A DNA stretch of 39,613 bases from Vulcanimicrobiota bacterium (GTDB lineage: Bacteria > Vulcanimicrobiota > Xenobia > Xenobiales > JADMJV01): NCBI GenBank assembly GCA_017307785.1, contig JAFKGI010000063.1:1-39613 (forward strand), written 5' to 3'. Below are positions 16,721 to 24,568 of this stretch, one piece after another (position 1 is the stretch's first letter; each line of letters opens with the position of its first letter). The position numbers and the translations under genes were made by a program. A model generated the notes under the pieces. It made no database searches, was not told the DNA's origin, and worked only from the letters and a program-made list of their open reading frames with translations.

Positions 16721-17044
16721 ATGTCTAAGAATTTCATCATCGGAATCATCGTTCTCTGCTTCGTCAGCACTTTCATGACCATGGTCTACCAGTATGCCTC
16801 GCGCGGATATCTGCACGAGTCGAATCCGCCCATCGGCGGGGGAGGCCACCATGCCGCTGTGCACGCCGAGGGCGGTCAGCACGAAGGAACGGCCACTCCT
16901 GGCGCCGCGGTAGAGACACCGATGAGCGTGGAGACTCCGGCTGCCACCGCAACCGAGACCGCTCCGGCTCCCACCGCCACCGAGACCCCCGGTCAGGCTC
17001 CGGTGGACGTTCCCTCCACCCCCGTCGCCACTCCGACCCCCTAA
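16721..17044 (+). CDS. Small membrane-anchored Pro/Thr/Ala-rich protein
   Basis: This 107-residue protein has one N-terminal membrane helix or uncleaved signal (MSKNFIIGIIVLCFVSTFMT). A short Gly/His patch follows (GGGGHHAAVHAEGG), then about 60 residues of repeated Ala/Thr/Pro/Glu (for example TPAATATETAPAPTATETP) typical of an extended envelope-spanning stretch. It starts 35 bp after the giant gene, with GAAGG upstream, and ends before a strong terminator, so it is probably the last gene of that unit. The His patch might bind metal. There is no recognisable domain. Confidence 0.75.
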   Translation: MSKNFIIGIIVLCFVSTFMTMVYQYASRGYLHESNPPIGGGGHHAAVHAEGGQHEGTATPGAAVETPMSVETPAATATETAPAPTATETPGQAPVDVPSTPVATPTP

Positions 17045-17070
17045 TCCGGCAAGGACCAAGTGGACCTGAT

Positions 17071-17107
17071 GCCCACCGGGCTTTCCCGGTGGGCTATTTG
17101 CTTTTGT
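17071..17107 (+). terminator. Intrinsic terminator after the giant-protein unit
   Basis: GCCCACCGGG (17071-17080), loop CTTT, and CCCGGTGGGC (17085-17094) form a perfect 10-bp GC-rich stem followed by TATTTGCTTTTG. It lies 26 bp after the small membrane protein stop and insulates the TonB-receptor promoter. Confidence 0.85.
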
Positions 17108-17132
17108 GCAAAATCTATCGGAATTTCGGGGC

Positions 17133-17161
17133 TTGACGCAATTTTTAGATTCGTCTAAAAT
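17133..17161 (+). promoter_or_regulatory. Strong promoter of the TonB-dependent receptor gene
   Basis: TTGACG (17133-17138), a 17-bp spacer and TAAAAT (17156-17161) each match 5 of 6 consensus bases. The expected start of transcription (about 17168) is only a few bases before the GTG at 17171 and no ribosome site is present, so the message is probably leaderless or nearly so. Confidence 0.65.
17143..17160. promoter_or_regulatory. Perfect dyad operator overlapping the -10 box
   Basis: TTTTAGATTCGTCTAAAA is a perfect 7-4-7 palindrome lying in the spacer and covering most of the -10 element. A protein bound here would block RNA polymerase. The TTAGnnnnnnCTAA-like layout is reminiscent of metal-responsive DtxR/MntR-family boxes, which would suit a TonB-dependent receptor, but no regulator gene of that type is in the window. 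Confidence 0.6.
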
Positions 17162-17170
17162 TCGGCCGCT

Positions 17171-19468
17171 GTGAAGAAAGTGTTTAAATTGTGGTTGCTG
17201 CTGGCCGGTCTGGCGGTGGCTCAAAGCTTCGGAAAACTACAGGTCAAAGTGCTACGGGGGGATACTGGAGCACCGCTGCCCGGGGTCAAAGTGATGCTGA
17301 CCGACCGCGGCGGCCATCTGAAAACCGTCGAGGTGACCACCGGTGCCAGTGGCGAGGTGCTGTTCCCCACCCTGGAGCCCGGCGAGTATATCCTCGAACT
17401 GCGCCACCCGGAATTCGGCGGCGAGAGCACAGTGGTGCAGGTGGGAGCCGACAAGCCCACGCTCTTTCAGACCTCCTTCGAGCCCGGCGGCGACAGTTTT
17501 TCCGTGAGAGACACCAAGTTGCTCATCGACACCAAGAACCCCACCGAAGGCTCGGTTACCAAGCGCGACCGGGAGTTCCTGGACCGCCAACTGACCGAGC
17601 GTTCCTTGCAAGGAATTCTGACCACCGTGCCCGGCATGCAGCGCAACAGCATGGGGCAGACCCACGTGCGCGGCGAGCATAAATCAGTAGCCTTCTCACT
17701 GGATGGCGTGGCCGTCCCCATTCCTCAGGCCAGCACCACCAGTCAGCCGATTGATACCGAGTTCTTGCAGTCTGTCAGCGTCCGCACCGGCGCCCAAGAT
17801 GGTTCCCAAGGCGGCCAAACCGGCATGGTTCTAGACGCCCAGACGCCGGATGACGTCGATCCCTTCTTCTCTGCTACCACACGCGTGGGCAATCTGGGGC
17901 AAGTGGAGAACGTTCTCAAAGCCGGCGGTCGCAACGAAGAAGGCGATTTCTCTTTCTTCCTGGGCGGCAAATTGGCCCAGACGAACCTGCAGTTCGAATC
18001 GCCGGACCCGCAACAGCAGACGCTCTACAATCGGGGCAACACCCAGAGCTTTATGATGCGCATGACGGGTCGCACCGACATGGATACCCTCAGCGGAACC
18101 CTTTCTTATCAGAAGAACAACTACCAACTGCCGCAAACACCGCAGAACTACGCGGCCGGCGTACGCCAGGACCAGGTCGACGAAAACTCGATGGGCCTGA
18201 TTTCTTGGAAGCGAAAGGTGGACGACACGGCTGACTTGCTGATGGCGGTGTCTTACCTGAAGTCCAGTCAGCGAGTCCGCAGCAACGGAGTGTTCACCCC
18301 CTGGGTGGGCTTCGACCCGAACATCAGCCAGGAACTGGCCGACTCCGGCCTGCCGGCCGATCCGACCAATCCAGGGTCCCCTTATGTTCCCCTGACCGAT
18401 CTGGTGATCGAGCAAGTCCAACCTTCGATGATCTACAACGAACGCTACGGCGACCGGAACTTTATGAGCGTCGGAATCAACGCCAACTTTATCCGCTCAG
18501 CCCAAAACGTGAACTTGCTTGATCCTGGAGGCGGCGGCGGTCTGCCCGGCGGAGATGTTGCCTTTGCCACCAATCTAGAACGTCGTGGCCTGACGGCCGC
18601 CGTTTACTTCAACCACACCCTGCCTCTGAGCGACCAGTTCACTCTGAACTACGGCCTGCGCGGAGAAATCTTCGAGAACGGCCTGGACGTCAAGACCGGA
18701 CAGATCAGTCCCCTGGTCAACGTCGCCTGGGCGCCCAACGATCGCAATGTGGTGAGACTCTCCTACAACCGCAGCTTTCAGGCCCCACCGTTGGAACTCG
18801 ACGTTTCCGGTCAAACTTCGGTGCTTCCCCAGCGCCTTACAACCTACGAGTTGAGCTACGAAACCCAGCTTAGCGACAGTCTGACGGCCAAGGCCGCGCT
18901 GGTTCGCAAGGACTACAAAGACCAGGTCGATATCGGTTTGCTGATCCTCAATTCCAACGTCCCGCTCTACGCGCCGGTCAACTTTGGCACCGCCCGCTAT
19001 CAGGGGTTGGAACTGAGCGTCAATACGCACAACCCGCTGGGCTGGAACGGATTTCTGGCCGCCACTCTGAGTGAGGCCAGACCCCTCACCCCCGGAGCCT
19101 TCGCCACCGTGGTCACGGACTACAATGACCACGACCAGCGTCTGCAGACAACTTTCGGGGCCTCTTACCTGTGGGAGAATGGCCTCTCAGTTGCCATGGA
19201 CGGCTTCTATGGCAGCGGCTTTCCCCAGCCGGCCTTACCCCTTTATCAGGCGGTCGGAATCAGTCCTTACGGGATCACCGCCGAGCGCAACGCGCGATTC
19301 CTGGCCAACTTGAATATTCAGTACCGCCCCGAGGAAGATGTCTCCGCCGGGCTCCAGGTGCTCAATCTCTTTGACTCCCGGCCCTTGCTGAACTTCTATT
19401 CAGCCTTCAGCGGTACGCGCTTTGTGCAGCAACGCCGCTTCCTTCTCAACGCCTCGATCCGCTTCTAG
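17171..19468 (+). CDS. TonB-dependent outer-membrane receptor with N-terminal carboxypeptidase-regulatory-like domain
   Basis: This 765-residue protein carries a signal peptide (MKKVFKLWLLLAGLAVAQS). A carboxypeptidase-regulatory-like Ig-type domain follows (about 22-100, VLRGDTGAPLPGVKVMLTDRG), then a plug domain (about 135-230: LQGILTTVPGMQRNSMGQTHVRGEHKSVAFSLDGV in segments) and a beta barrel whose last strand ends with Phe (LLNASIRF). Such receptors import scarce ligands, metal complexes or sugars using TonB-ExbBD energy. No TonB gene or ligand-specific neighbour is present, so the substrate is unknown. The promoter-overlapping dyad implies repression, possibly by a metal sensor. The GTG start gives MKKV directly followed by a good signal peptide. 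Confidence 0.92.
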   Translation: MKKVFKLWLLLAGLAVAQSFGKLQVKVLRGDTGAPLPGVKVMLTDRGGHLKTVEVTTGASGEVLFPTLEPGEYILELRHPEFGGESTVVQVGADKPTLFQTSFEPGGDSFSVRDTKLLIDTKNPTEGSVTKRDREFLDRQLTERSLQGILTTVPGMQRNSMGQTHVRGEHKSVAFSLDGVAVPIPQASTTSQPIDTEFLQSVSVRTGAQDGSQGGQTGMVLDAQTPDDVDPFFSATTRVGNLGQVENVLKAGGRNEEGDFSFFLGGKLAQTNLQFESPDPQQQTLYNRGNTQSFMMRMTGRTDMDTLSGTLSYQKNNYQLPQTPQNYAAGVRQDQVDENSMGLISWKRKVDDTADLLMAVSYLKSSQRVRSNGVFTPWVGFDPNISQELADSGLPADPTNPGSPYVPLTDLVIEQVQPSMIYNERYGDRNFMSVGINANFIRSAQNVNLLDPGGGGGLPGGDVAFATNLERRGLTAAVYFNHTLPLSDQFTLNYGLRGEIFENGLDVKTGQISPLVNVAWAPNDRNVVRLSYNRSFQAPPLELDVSGQTSVLPQRLTTYELSYETQLSDSLTAKAALVRKDYKDQVDIGLLILNSNVPLYAPVNFGTARYQGLELSVNTHNPLGWNGFLAATLSEARPLTPGAFATVVTDYNDHDQRLQTTFGASYLWENGLSVAMDGFYGSGFPQPALPLYQAVGISPYGITAERNARFLANLNIQYRPEEDVSAGLQVLNLFDSRPLLNFYSAFSGTRFVQQRRFLLNASIRF

Positions 19469-19474
19469 CCTCCG

Positions 19475-19547
19475 CCGTGCGTCGCACGGTCAATGACCAC
19501 CGAACTTTAGGGCGCACGGCTCCGTGGGTCCCTAACCCGCGTTCGGT
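19475..19547. repeat. Nested inverted repeats in the convergent gap
   Basis: After the receptor stop there is a perfect 15-bp palindrome, CCGTGCG-T-CGCACGG (19475-19489). A nested hairpin at 19499-19547 follows: ACCGAAC pairs with GTTCGGT, TTAGGG with CCCTAA and CACGG with CCGTG around a 2-nt loop. The 116-bp gap lies between convergent genes, so it may terminate both transcripts, though T-runs are weak. A REP-like mobile repeat is another reading. Nothing else is seen in the gap. Confidence 0.5.
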
Positions 19548-19584
19548 CCGCTTCGCTCCCCTGAACACGGGGTTCGAGACCAGG

Positions 19585-20748
19585 CTACTGAAGACTCTTG
19601 AGCTTGAGCTCCCAGTCGGCTGCCCGCCGGTCTTTCTGTTCGCGCGCCAACTGCAGCGCCGGTTTAAGCACCAGGGGATCAAGAAATCCCTGAGCCAGCG
19701 ACTTCTGATACGCGTCCAGGGCTTTGGCAGGCTGATTCAGCTGCTGATATGCCTGAGCCTGTAGTTCGTAATTGCGCCATCCCGCCCCGGCCTTTTCCTC
19801 TTTCTGGAGAACTTTGAGCGCTTCAGCCGGCTTTTTTTGCAGCAGTAGCAGCGGTGCTCTCTGCGCTCCCTTTAACAAAGGGTCGGCCTTCTTGATCAGT
19901 GCGGGCGCTTGCTGAGCATCGAGAGCGGCCATGTCCAGCATCAGGCGAGGGCCATGACTGAGCGCCTCGGCCTGGCGATAGGCGGCCAACGCGGCTGCCT
20001 GGTCGCCCTGATCGAGCTCAAGGCGGGCCAGCGCCCGCAAGGCCGGAATATTGCGCTGCTGGATCGCTAAGGAAGACTCCAACATCTCGCGAGCCTCTCG
20101 GATCTTGCCGTGTCGACGCAGCAGGTCTCCCCACAGGCTGCGCAGTTCGGCCGAGACGGCCCGGTCCTTCGGCTGCTCCAGTTGGCGAGCGGCGCCCAGG
20201 AGTTTCTCGGCAATATCATCGCGCCCGCCAGCCACCGAGACCTGGGCCGCCAGAGTCAGAGAATGCGTATCATTCTGGCGCTTGAGAGCGGCCGCCGACC
20301 ATTCGGCGGCTTCGTGAATCTTGCCCTGAGCCGTCAGGGCCAGAGCAGCCAGGCGAACCGCCTCGGGACTGTTGGGGAACTGCTGACAGAGCTTGAGGGC
20401 TCCCGAATAGTCCCCTTGTTGATAGCGAACTCCCGCCATAGAGACCATGGCCTCGGCGTTGCGACTGGGACGGATGCTGAGGGAAAGCAGGGCGGCTTCT
20501 TCGGCTTTGCCATAGTCAGCCGGACTTTCTTCGCCTTTTTCGAGATAAAGTTTGGAGAGAAGGGCCAGCGAGACCCAATCCACGGGATTCCCGCGCACTC
20601 TCGCTTCCATCTCCTGAATCTGGTCGGCGATCTTGGTTCCGTGTTCTTCCTGATGCTCATACTGGGCCGGAGTAGAGCCGGCGACCGGAGCGGTGGGTTT
20701 GCTACAGCCGAGCGGCAGCAAACCCAAAAGACAGAAGAGTCGCTTCAA
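19585..20748 (-). CDS. TPR-repeat lipoprotein
   Basis: This 387-residue protein has a short lipoprotein signal (MKRLFCLLGLLPLGC, Cys15). Helical repeats of tetratricopeptide type follow along most of its length, for example AEAMVSMAGVRYQQGDYSGA, RSLWGDLLRRHGKIREAREM, IPALRALARLELDQGDQAAA and YELQAQAYQQLNQPAKALDA. TPR solenoids are protein-interaction scaffolds; this one would be anchored in the envelope. Its ATG overlaps the stop of the small upstream gene (ATGA), so translation is coupled. It is the last gene of the gluQ-led minus-strand run. The partner is unknown. Confidence 0.85.
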   Translation of the reverse strand: MKRLFCLLGLLPLGCSKPTAPVAGSTPAQYEHQEEHGTKIADQIQEMEARVRGNPVDWVSLALLSKLYLEKGEESPADYGKAEEAALLSLSIRPSRNAEAMVSMAGVRYQQGDYSGALKLCQQFPNSPEAVRLAALALTAQGKIHEAAEWSAAALKRQNDTHSLTLAAQVSVAGGRDDIAEKLLGAARQLEQPKDRAVSAELRSLWGDLLRRHGKIREAREMLESSLAIQQRNIPALRALARLELDQGDQAAALAAYRQAEALSHGPRLMLDMAALDAQQAPALIKKADPLLKGAQRAPLLLLQKKPAEALKVLQKEEKAGAGWRNYELQAQAYQQLNQPAKALDAYQKSLAQGFLDPLVLKPALQLAREQKDRRAADWELKLKSLQ

Positions 20749-20942
20749 GACTGGGGACGGCGCTTGCGCCCCACCGGTCGTCCCGGTTGAGGTGGCTGGG
20801 AAGAAGCGGCCGGCAATCGTTCGGGAGCGGGACTGTTCTCAGGAGAATCCGGATTGGCTTCTAGCTTGAAAACGCGGACGCGAGCGCAGTTTGCGGCGGG
20901 CCGCTGGACCAGCTTGTCCAGCATGGCTAGAAAGTTATTCAT
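20745..20942 (-). CDS. Small basic protein with Pro-rich tail, unknown
   Basis: A 65-residue frame starts at ATG 20942, 10 bp after the MerC-like gene stop, and ends in an ATGA overlap with the TPR lipoprotein. The first 35 residues (MNNFLAMLDKLVQRPAANCA) contain an amphipathic helix; the rest is Pro/Ser/Arg-rich and probably disordered. There is no signal peptide. A longer frame to 21023 would overlap the upstream gene, so the short start is preferred. The two tight junctions argue that it is a real gene in the operon, but the protein matches nothing I know. Confidence 0.55.
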   Translation of the reverse strand: MNNFLAMLDKLVQRPAANCARVRVFKLEANPDSPENSPAPERLPAASSQPPQPGRPVGRKRRPQS

Positions 20943-20952
20943 AGACGGGCTC

Positions 20953-21369
20953 TTAACCGGCGTGTTTGTTACAGAGTTCCTGGGAACAGCAGCTGTTGAG
21001 CTTGAAATTTGCGATGTGAGCACTCACCAGGGAAACACCTCCAATGACCGTGACCCAGTGGGCAGCATCGTGGCCGACCAGATCATGTCCCACCGATCCC
21101 AGCAGAAGAAGTACGACTCCAGCCAGTCCGAGGAAGAGGACGGATTTCAAGTGGTGCTTCTGAAATCCTGGAATGAACGCGATAAAAGCTACCGGGATGG
21201 CCACGGCGGCAAAAAACATGTGAACCCATTCGTCTTCGAAGACGATGCCCAGCCAGGGCAATGCGCTCAGGGCTACCGGGAGCAGCAGGCAATGGATCAG
21301 ACAGAGGCCGGAGAGGCCCAGACCGATCTTGTCCCAAAAGACACGCATGTCTTGAGAATACCTTTTCAT
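20953..21369 (-). CDS. MerC-domain membrane protein
   Basis: This 138-residue protein has four membrane helices and the MerC signature GLSGLCLIHCLLLPV, with a Cys-x-x-His-Cys-type metal site in the first helix. A His-rich loop (VGHDLVGHDAAHW) and a Cys/His tail (CCSQELCNKH) are also present. MerC proteins move mercury in mercury-resistance operons, but most chromosomal MerC-domain proteins lack mer genes, as here, and may handle zinc or other soft metals. The start at 21369 has GGAGGA 10 nt upstream. It lies 24 bp after the histidine-phosphatase gene in the same run. Confidence 0.85.
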   Translation of the reverse strand: MKRYSQDMRVFWDKIGLGLSGLCLIHCLLLPVALSALPWLGIVFEDEWVHMFFAAVAIPVAFIAFIPGFQKHHLKSVLFLGLAGVVLLLLGSVGHDLVGHDAAHWVTVIGGVSLVSAHIANFKLNSCCSQELCNKHAG

Positions 21370-21393
21370 TATCGGAAATCCTCCATGACAGAC

Positions 21394-22263
21394 TCAATCC
21401 AGGTCGTGTGGGCAGGACTGATAGGCGGGCAGTCGTTCTTGCACTAACCAGAAGGGAGTCGCGTTAGGTATCGCACCTGTTTCCGCGGCTACTTTGCCTT
21501 CCTGGACCGGAGCCTTTCCCAGGAGAGCCCTTGTTGATAATAGAGTCTCACCGTGGGAGACCATAATGACCGTTTTGCCGGGAAAACGCAAGCAGCATCC
21601 ATCAAGAAAATTTCCTACCCTTTTCATGACGTCCGCGCGACTTTCTCCACCGGGAAATCGGTGACGGAAATCCGTTCCCATTCCCTCGCTGGGTCGCCAG
21701 TGCGACACGAAGTCAGGGTAGGCCGTCTGGAGCTCGGCCAGGGGACGCGTTTCGAATCGGCCGAAATTGGTCTCGCGCAGGCGCGCATCGCTCAGAACCT
21801 GCAGTTGTTCTTCGATCAACTGGCGGCCCTCAGGGCCTTTCAGGCGCTCGGCTTCGTCGGCCAGTCCCGCCTTGAGAATAGCGGCTGTATCCTGGGCTCG
21901 AGTGACATCGCTGCTGACCAGCACCGGCAATCGCGAGGGGTCTTCCAACGCCGAGGCCAACCACGGACTTCCTCCGAGTTGCTCATAAAGCTTTTGTGCG
22001 CATTCGTGCGCCTGCTGACGGCCCTTGTCCGTCAGCGGGCTTTCGCTCTGCCCGTAAAGCAGCGGTTGTCCGAGCACCTCCGATTGAGCGTTGCTCTGAG
22101 CCTGGCCGTGACGTACCGCCAGCACCTGGACGTTCGCGAAAGCCAGCCTTTTGCACAGTAGATTCGGACCTTGATAGTTCAGGGAGCCGTCCACATCTTC
22201 CACGGGCGAGAAGCCGCTGGGAGTGGGGGACAGTTCTAGCGAGGACTGCTGCGATGGGCGCAT
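21394..22263 (-). CDS. Histidine-phosphatase (phosphoglycerate-mutase-like) protein
   Basis: This 289-residue protein has the RHG motif of the histidine phosphatase superfamily (LAVRHGQAQSN; His52 would carry the phosphate). Other superfamily elements are the Arg in SSDVTRAQDTA, the acid-base Glu region (RLRETNFGRFE) and the second His in VSHGETLL. Roles range from phosphoglycerate mutases to phosphatases of small metabolites; its specificity is unknown. About 45 residues precede the core. The start is taken at 22263; an in-frame ATG at 22320 would add 19 residues and neither has a clear ribosome site. It follows gluQ on the same strand. Confidence 0.85.
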   Translation of the reverse strand: MRPSQQSSLELSPTPSGFSPVEDVDGSLNYQGPNLLCKRLAFANVQVLAVRHGQAQSNAQSEVLGQPLLYGQSESPLTDKGRQQAHECAQKLYEQLGGSPWLASALEDPSRLPVLVSSDVTRAQDTAAILKAGLADEAERLKGPEGRQLIEEQLQVLSDARLRETNFGRFETRPLAELQTAYPDFVSHWRPSEGMGTDFRHRFPGGESRADVMKRVGNFLDGCCLRFPGKTVIMVSHGETLLSTRALLGKAPVQEGKVAAETGAIPNATPFWLVQERLPAYQSCPHDLD

Positions 22264-22355
22264 GACCTGAGCTAGAATTCGGACGGGTGGGGCGGATGGA
22301 AGCCAAGCGGGGATTAGCATGTCTTTGAGTGTGCCATGGCAAACTCCGGCGCATG

Positions 22356-23177
22356 TTACCTTTCGGTGAATCGTGGGGGATTTTCGCCTCTTTCTCGCAG
22401 CGTTTTCAGAGCCAGAGAGTCGTGTCGTTTGGCCAGGCGGACCCCGTTTTCGTCCGTGACAAGCGGACAGTGATAAAAAGCTGGGGCCGGATAGCCTAAA
22501 GCCTCATAGATTAAGAGTTGGCGAGCAGTGCTTAAGAGTAAATCGCACCCTCGCACCACTTCCGTGATACTCATCAGAGCGTCATCCACAACCACCGCTA
22601 GCTGGTAGCTCGGTCCCGCCTGCGGACGCCACACTACAAAATCCCCAAAGTCTTGCTGGCCTACGAAGCGCTGCGGACCCTGTCTCAAATCTTGGAAAGT
22701 GACTTCTCGCTCCGGCACGCGAAAACGCCAGGCTCGGATCTCCTCATGCTGAGGGCCGTTGCGACAGGTGCCACCATAAATCGGCTCCTCCTCTCCCAGA
22801 TTGGGCGCGCGTTGCGCTTCCTGAACTTCTTTGCGCGAACAAGAGCACGGATAGACCCAGCCTCCGTCCTGCAGATGTTGCAAATGCTCCTGATACAGCG
22901 GCAAGCGCTGCGATTGATAGAAGGGACCTTCGTCCCAGTCCAGTCCGAGCCAGCGCAGGTCTTCCTCGGCCGCCAGTGCAAACTCCGGGCGGCAGCGAGG
23001 GCCATCCAGATCTTCTTGCCTCAGTATCAGGCGACCCTGATGCTCGCGGCAGCGTTGATGGGCCATCCAAAACGTTTGCGCATGCCCCAGGTGTAAAAAT
23101 CCCGAGGGAGTGGGGGCCAGGCGTCCGCGATACTGCACGGCAGGGTTCTTTGCAGACCGGCGAAACCATGCCTGCAT
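22356..23177 (-). CDS. gluQ: Glutamyl-Q tRNA(Asp) synthetase
   Basis: This 273-residue GluRS paralogue lacks the anticodon-binding domain. It has the HIGH-like motif HLGH (29-32), a zinc site Cys111, Cys113, Tyr134, Cys138 (CSCSRK and YGGTCRN, the GluQ arrangement) and a KMSK-like loop RLAKR. It attaches glutamate to the cyclopentene ring of queuosine in tRNA-Asp rather than to a tRNA 3' end. The length (about 270-300) fits the family. A YhhQ-type precursor transporter lies 14 kb away. The ATG overlaps head-to-head with the start of the divergent TraB-like gene (shared CATG), so one of the two starts may be misplaced; GTG at residue 14 is an alternative. Confidence 0.93.
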   Translation of the reverse strand: MQAWFRRSAKNPAVQYRGRLAPTPSGFLHLGHAQTFWMAHQRCREHQGRLILRQEDLDGPRCRPEFALAAEEDLRWLGLDWDEGPFYQSQRLPLYQEHLQHLQDGGWVYPCSCSRKEVQEAQRAPNLGEEEPIYGGTCRNGPQHEEIRAWRFRVPEREVTFQDLRQGPQRFVGQQDFGDFVVWRPQAGPSYQLAVVVDDALMSITEVVRGCDLLLSTARQLLIYEALGYPAPAFYHCPLVTDENGVRLAKRHDSLALKTLRERGENPPRFTER

Positions 23178-24033
23178 GCGCTGGATTCTCTGGTTTCTGT
23201 TGATCTCGGTCGTCTGGGCCGAGGCCGCCCCTCACCGTCCTGTCCGCTGCGTGCGCGACCGCAAAGCCCAGCTGGCCAGCTTCGAAACGGCAATCACTCG
23301 ATTCCGCCACCCACAGAAGGGCTACACCGTTGATTTGGTCGGCGCGGTGCACATCGGTCCCAAAGACTATTATGACCGACTTAATCGCGAATTTTCCAAA
23401 TATGACGCCGTTCTCTACGAGCTAATCGCCGACGGCTCGGGAGGCCGCCCCATTCCGATCGCCGGAGCCGAAGGCGGGGCCGATAACCCGCTGGCCATGG
23501 TGCAGCACGGCCTGGGCAATATGTTGGGGCTGGACTTCCAACTGGACTATGTCGACTACTCGCCGAAAAATTTCATACACGCGGACATCAGTCCGGCCGA
23601 GTTTCAAAAATCTCAGGCTCAGCGACACGAATCCTTCGCTCAGCTCTTTTTGCGTTCTCTCTCGTCGGGTGCGGACACCAGTCCCGAGGCCGAAAAAGAG
23701 CTCGAGCAGGTCAATATGATGTCCGTCTTCTCCCACCCGAGCCTGGCCGACCGTGCCCACATGCGACGGTTTATGGCCCTCATGTTCAACAATCCCGAAC
23801 AGATGATTGAACTGCTGGAGGGACCGGGTGGCGGAACCATTCTCAGCGTGCGCAATCAGAAGGCGCTCAGCGTCCTGGGCCAGGAGCTAAAGCGTGGCCG
23901 CCGCAAGATCGCGATCTTCTACGGCGCCGCCCACATGCTCGACATGGAAAAACGACTGGTCCGTGACTACGGGGTTCAGTACAAGAGTCAGGGCTGGGTT
24001 CCGGCCTGGGACCTTCGTCTCCCAACAAAATAG
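23176..24033 (+). CDS. TIKI/TraB/GumN-superfamily secreted protein
   Basis: This 285-residue protein has a signal peptide (MRWILWFLLISVVWAEA). The core shows the superfamily pattern: a first GxxH (GAVHIGPKDYY, 56-59), a conserved acidic residue in AVLYELI (Glu82) and a second GxxH near the C-terminus (FYGAAHML). Superfamily members include Tiki metalloproteases, PrgY/TraB pheromone inhibitors and GumN, and a metal-dependent peptidase activity is proposed. It would act in the periplasm or outside. The start at 23176 has no ribosome site and its start codon overlaps that of divergent gluQ. It begins a three-gene unit with the DcrB-like and esterase genes. Confidence 0.75.
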   Translation: MRWILWFLLISVVWAEAAPHRPVRCVRDRKAQLASFETAITRFRHPQKGYTVDLVGAVHIGPKDYYDRLNREFSKYDAVLYELIADGSGGRPIPIAGAEGGADNPLAMVQHGLGNMLGLDFQLDYVDYSPKNFIHADISPAEFQKSQAQRHESFAQLFLRSLSSGADTSPEAEKELEQVNMMSVFSHPSLADRAHMRRFMALMFNNPEQMIELLEGPGGGTILSVRNQKALSVLGQELKRGRRKIAIFYGAAHMLDMEKRLVRDYGVQYKSQGWVPAWDLRLPTK

Positions 24034-24082
24034 TCGCCCGTTTGGAATAGGGTGCCGCTCCAGATCCGCCGAACCGCACTCG

Positions 24083-24568
24083 ATGCTTAAGCGATTTTTT
24101 ATCTTTGCACTGCTGTTCGGGGTGGTTTGGGCGAAGCCGGTCGCCACTCGCTATTTCGAAGTTACCGCTCCCGACACTTGGGAGGACCGCCTGACCCCTG
24201 GTGGCCTCTATCTACTGTTCCCAGGAAAAGACACGGAAGACCCCGAGGACGCCAACATCAGCATTGTCCCCAGCACCATAAGTGGCGGCATGTCTATGGA
24301 CGGCTTGACCTTCATGGGAAAGCATCAAATCGAGCAACAATATCCAGAACTGGCCCTTGGGTCCTCAACCCCCATGAAACTAGGGAAGCTCGATGCTCAC
24401 CGCTTCGAATACAAAGGCGTCCGCAAGGGCAAAAAATTCGAGATCATCCAGATTTTCGCCATGAACGGCAAGATGTCGTATCAGATTCAGTTCACCGGCA
24501 GCGAAGCGGACTACAATTCGCAGCGTAGTTCCTTCGAGTCAATGCTGCGGAGTTTCCGCGTCCTGTGA
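24083..24568 (+). CDS. DcrB/PsbP-like secreted protein
   Basis: This 161-residue protein has a signal peptide (MLKRFFIFALLFGVVWAKP). The mature domain has the alternating pattern of the DcrB/PsbP/Mog1 fold: an opening strand (RYFEVTAPDTWED), central strands (HRFEYKGVRKGKKFEIIQIF and MSYQIQFTG) and a closing helix (SSFESMLRSFRVL). Family proteins are small periplasmic or lumenal binding proteins with no single common function. It sits 49 bp after the TraB-like gene, and its stop overlaps the esterase start (GTGA), so the three are likely co-transcribed. Confidence 0.65.
   Translation: MLKRFFIFALLFGVVWAKPVATRYFEVTAPDTWEDRLTPGGLYLLFPGKDTEDPEDANISIVPSTISGGMSMDGLTFMGKHQIEQQYPELALGSSTPMKLGKLDAHRFEYKGVRKGKKFEIIQIFAMNGKMSYQIQFTGSEADYNSQRSSFESMLRSFRVL

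Noticed and set aside
16850..17040. CRISPR-like or minisatellite repeat in the Ala/Thr/Pro-rich gene
   Set aside because: The repetition is at the amino-acid composition level; no regularly spaced identical DNA units are present.
19550..19590. tRNA-like T-arm sequence (GGGGTTCGAGACC)
   Set aside because: No acceptor, anticodon or D-arm partners are found around it.
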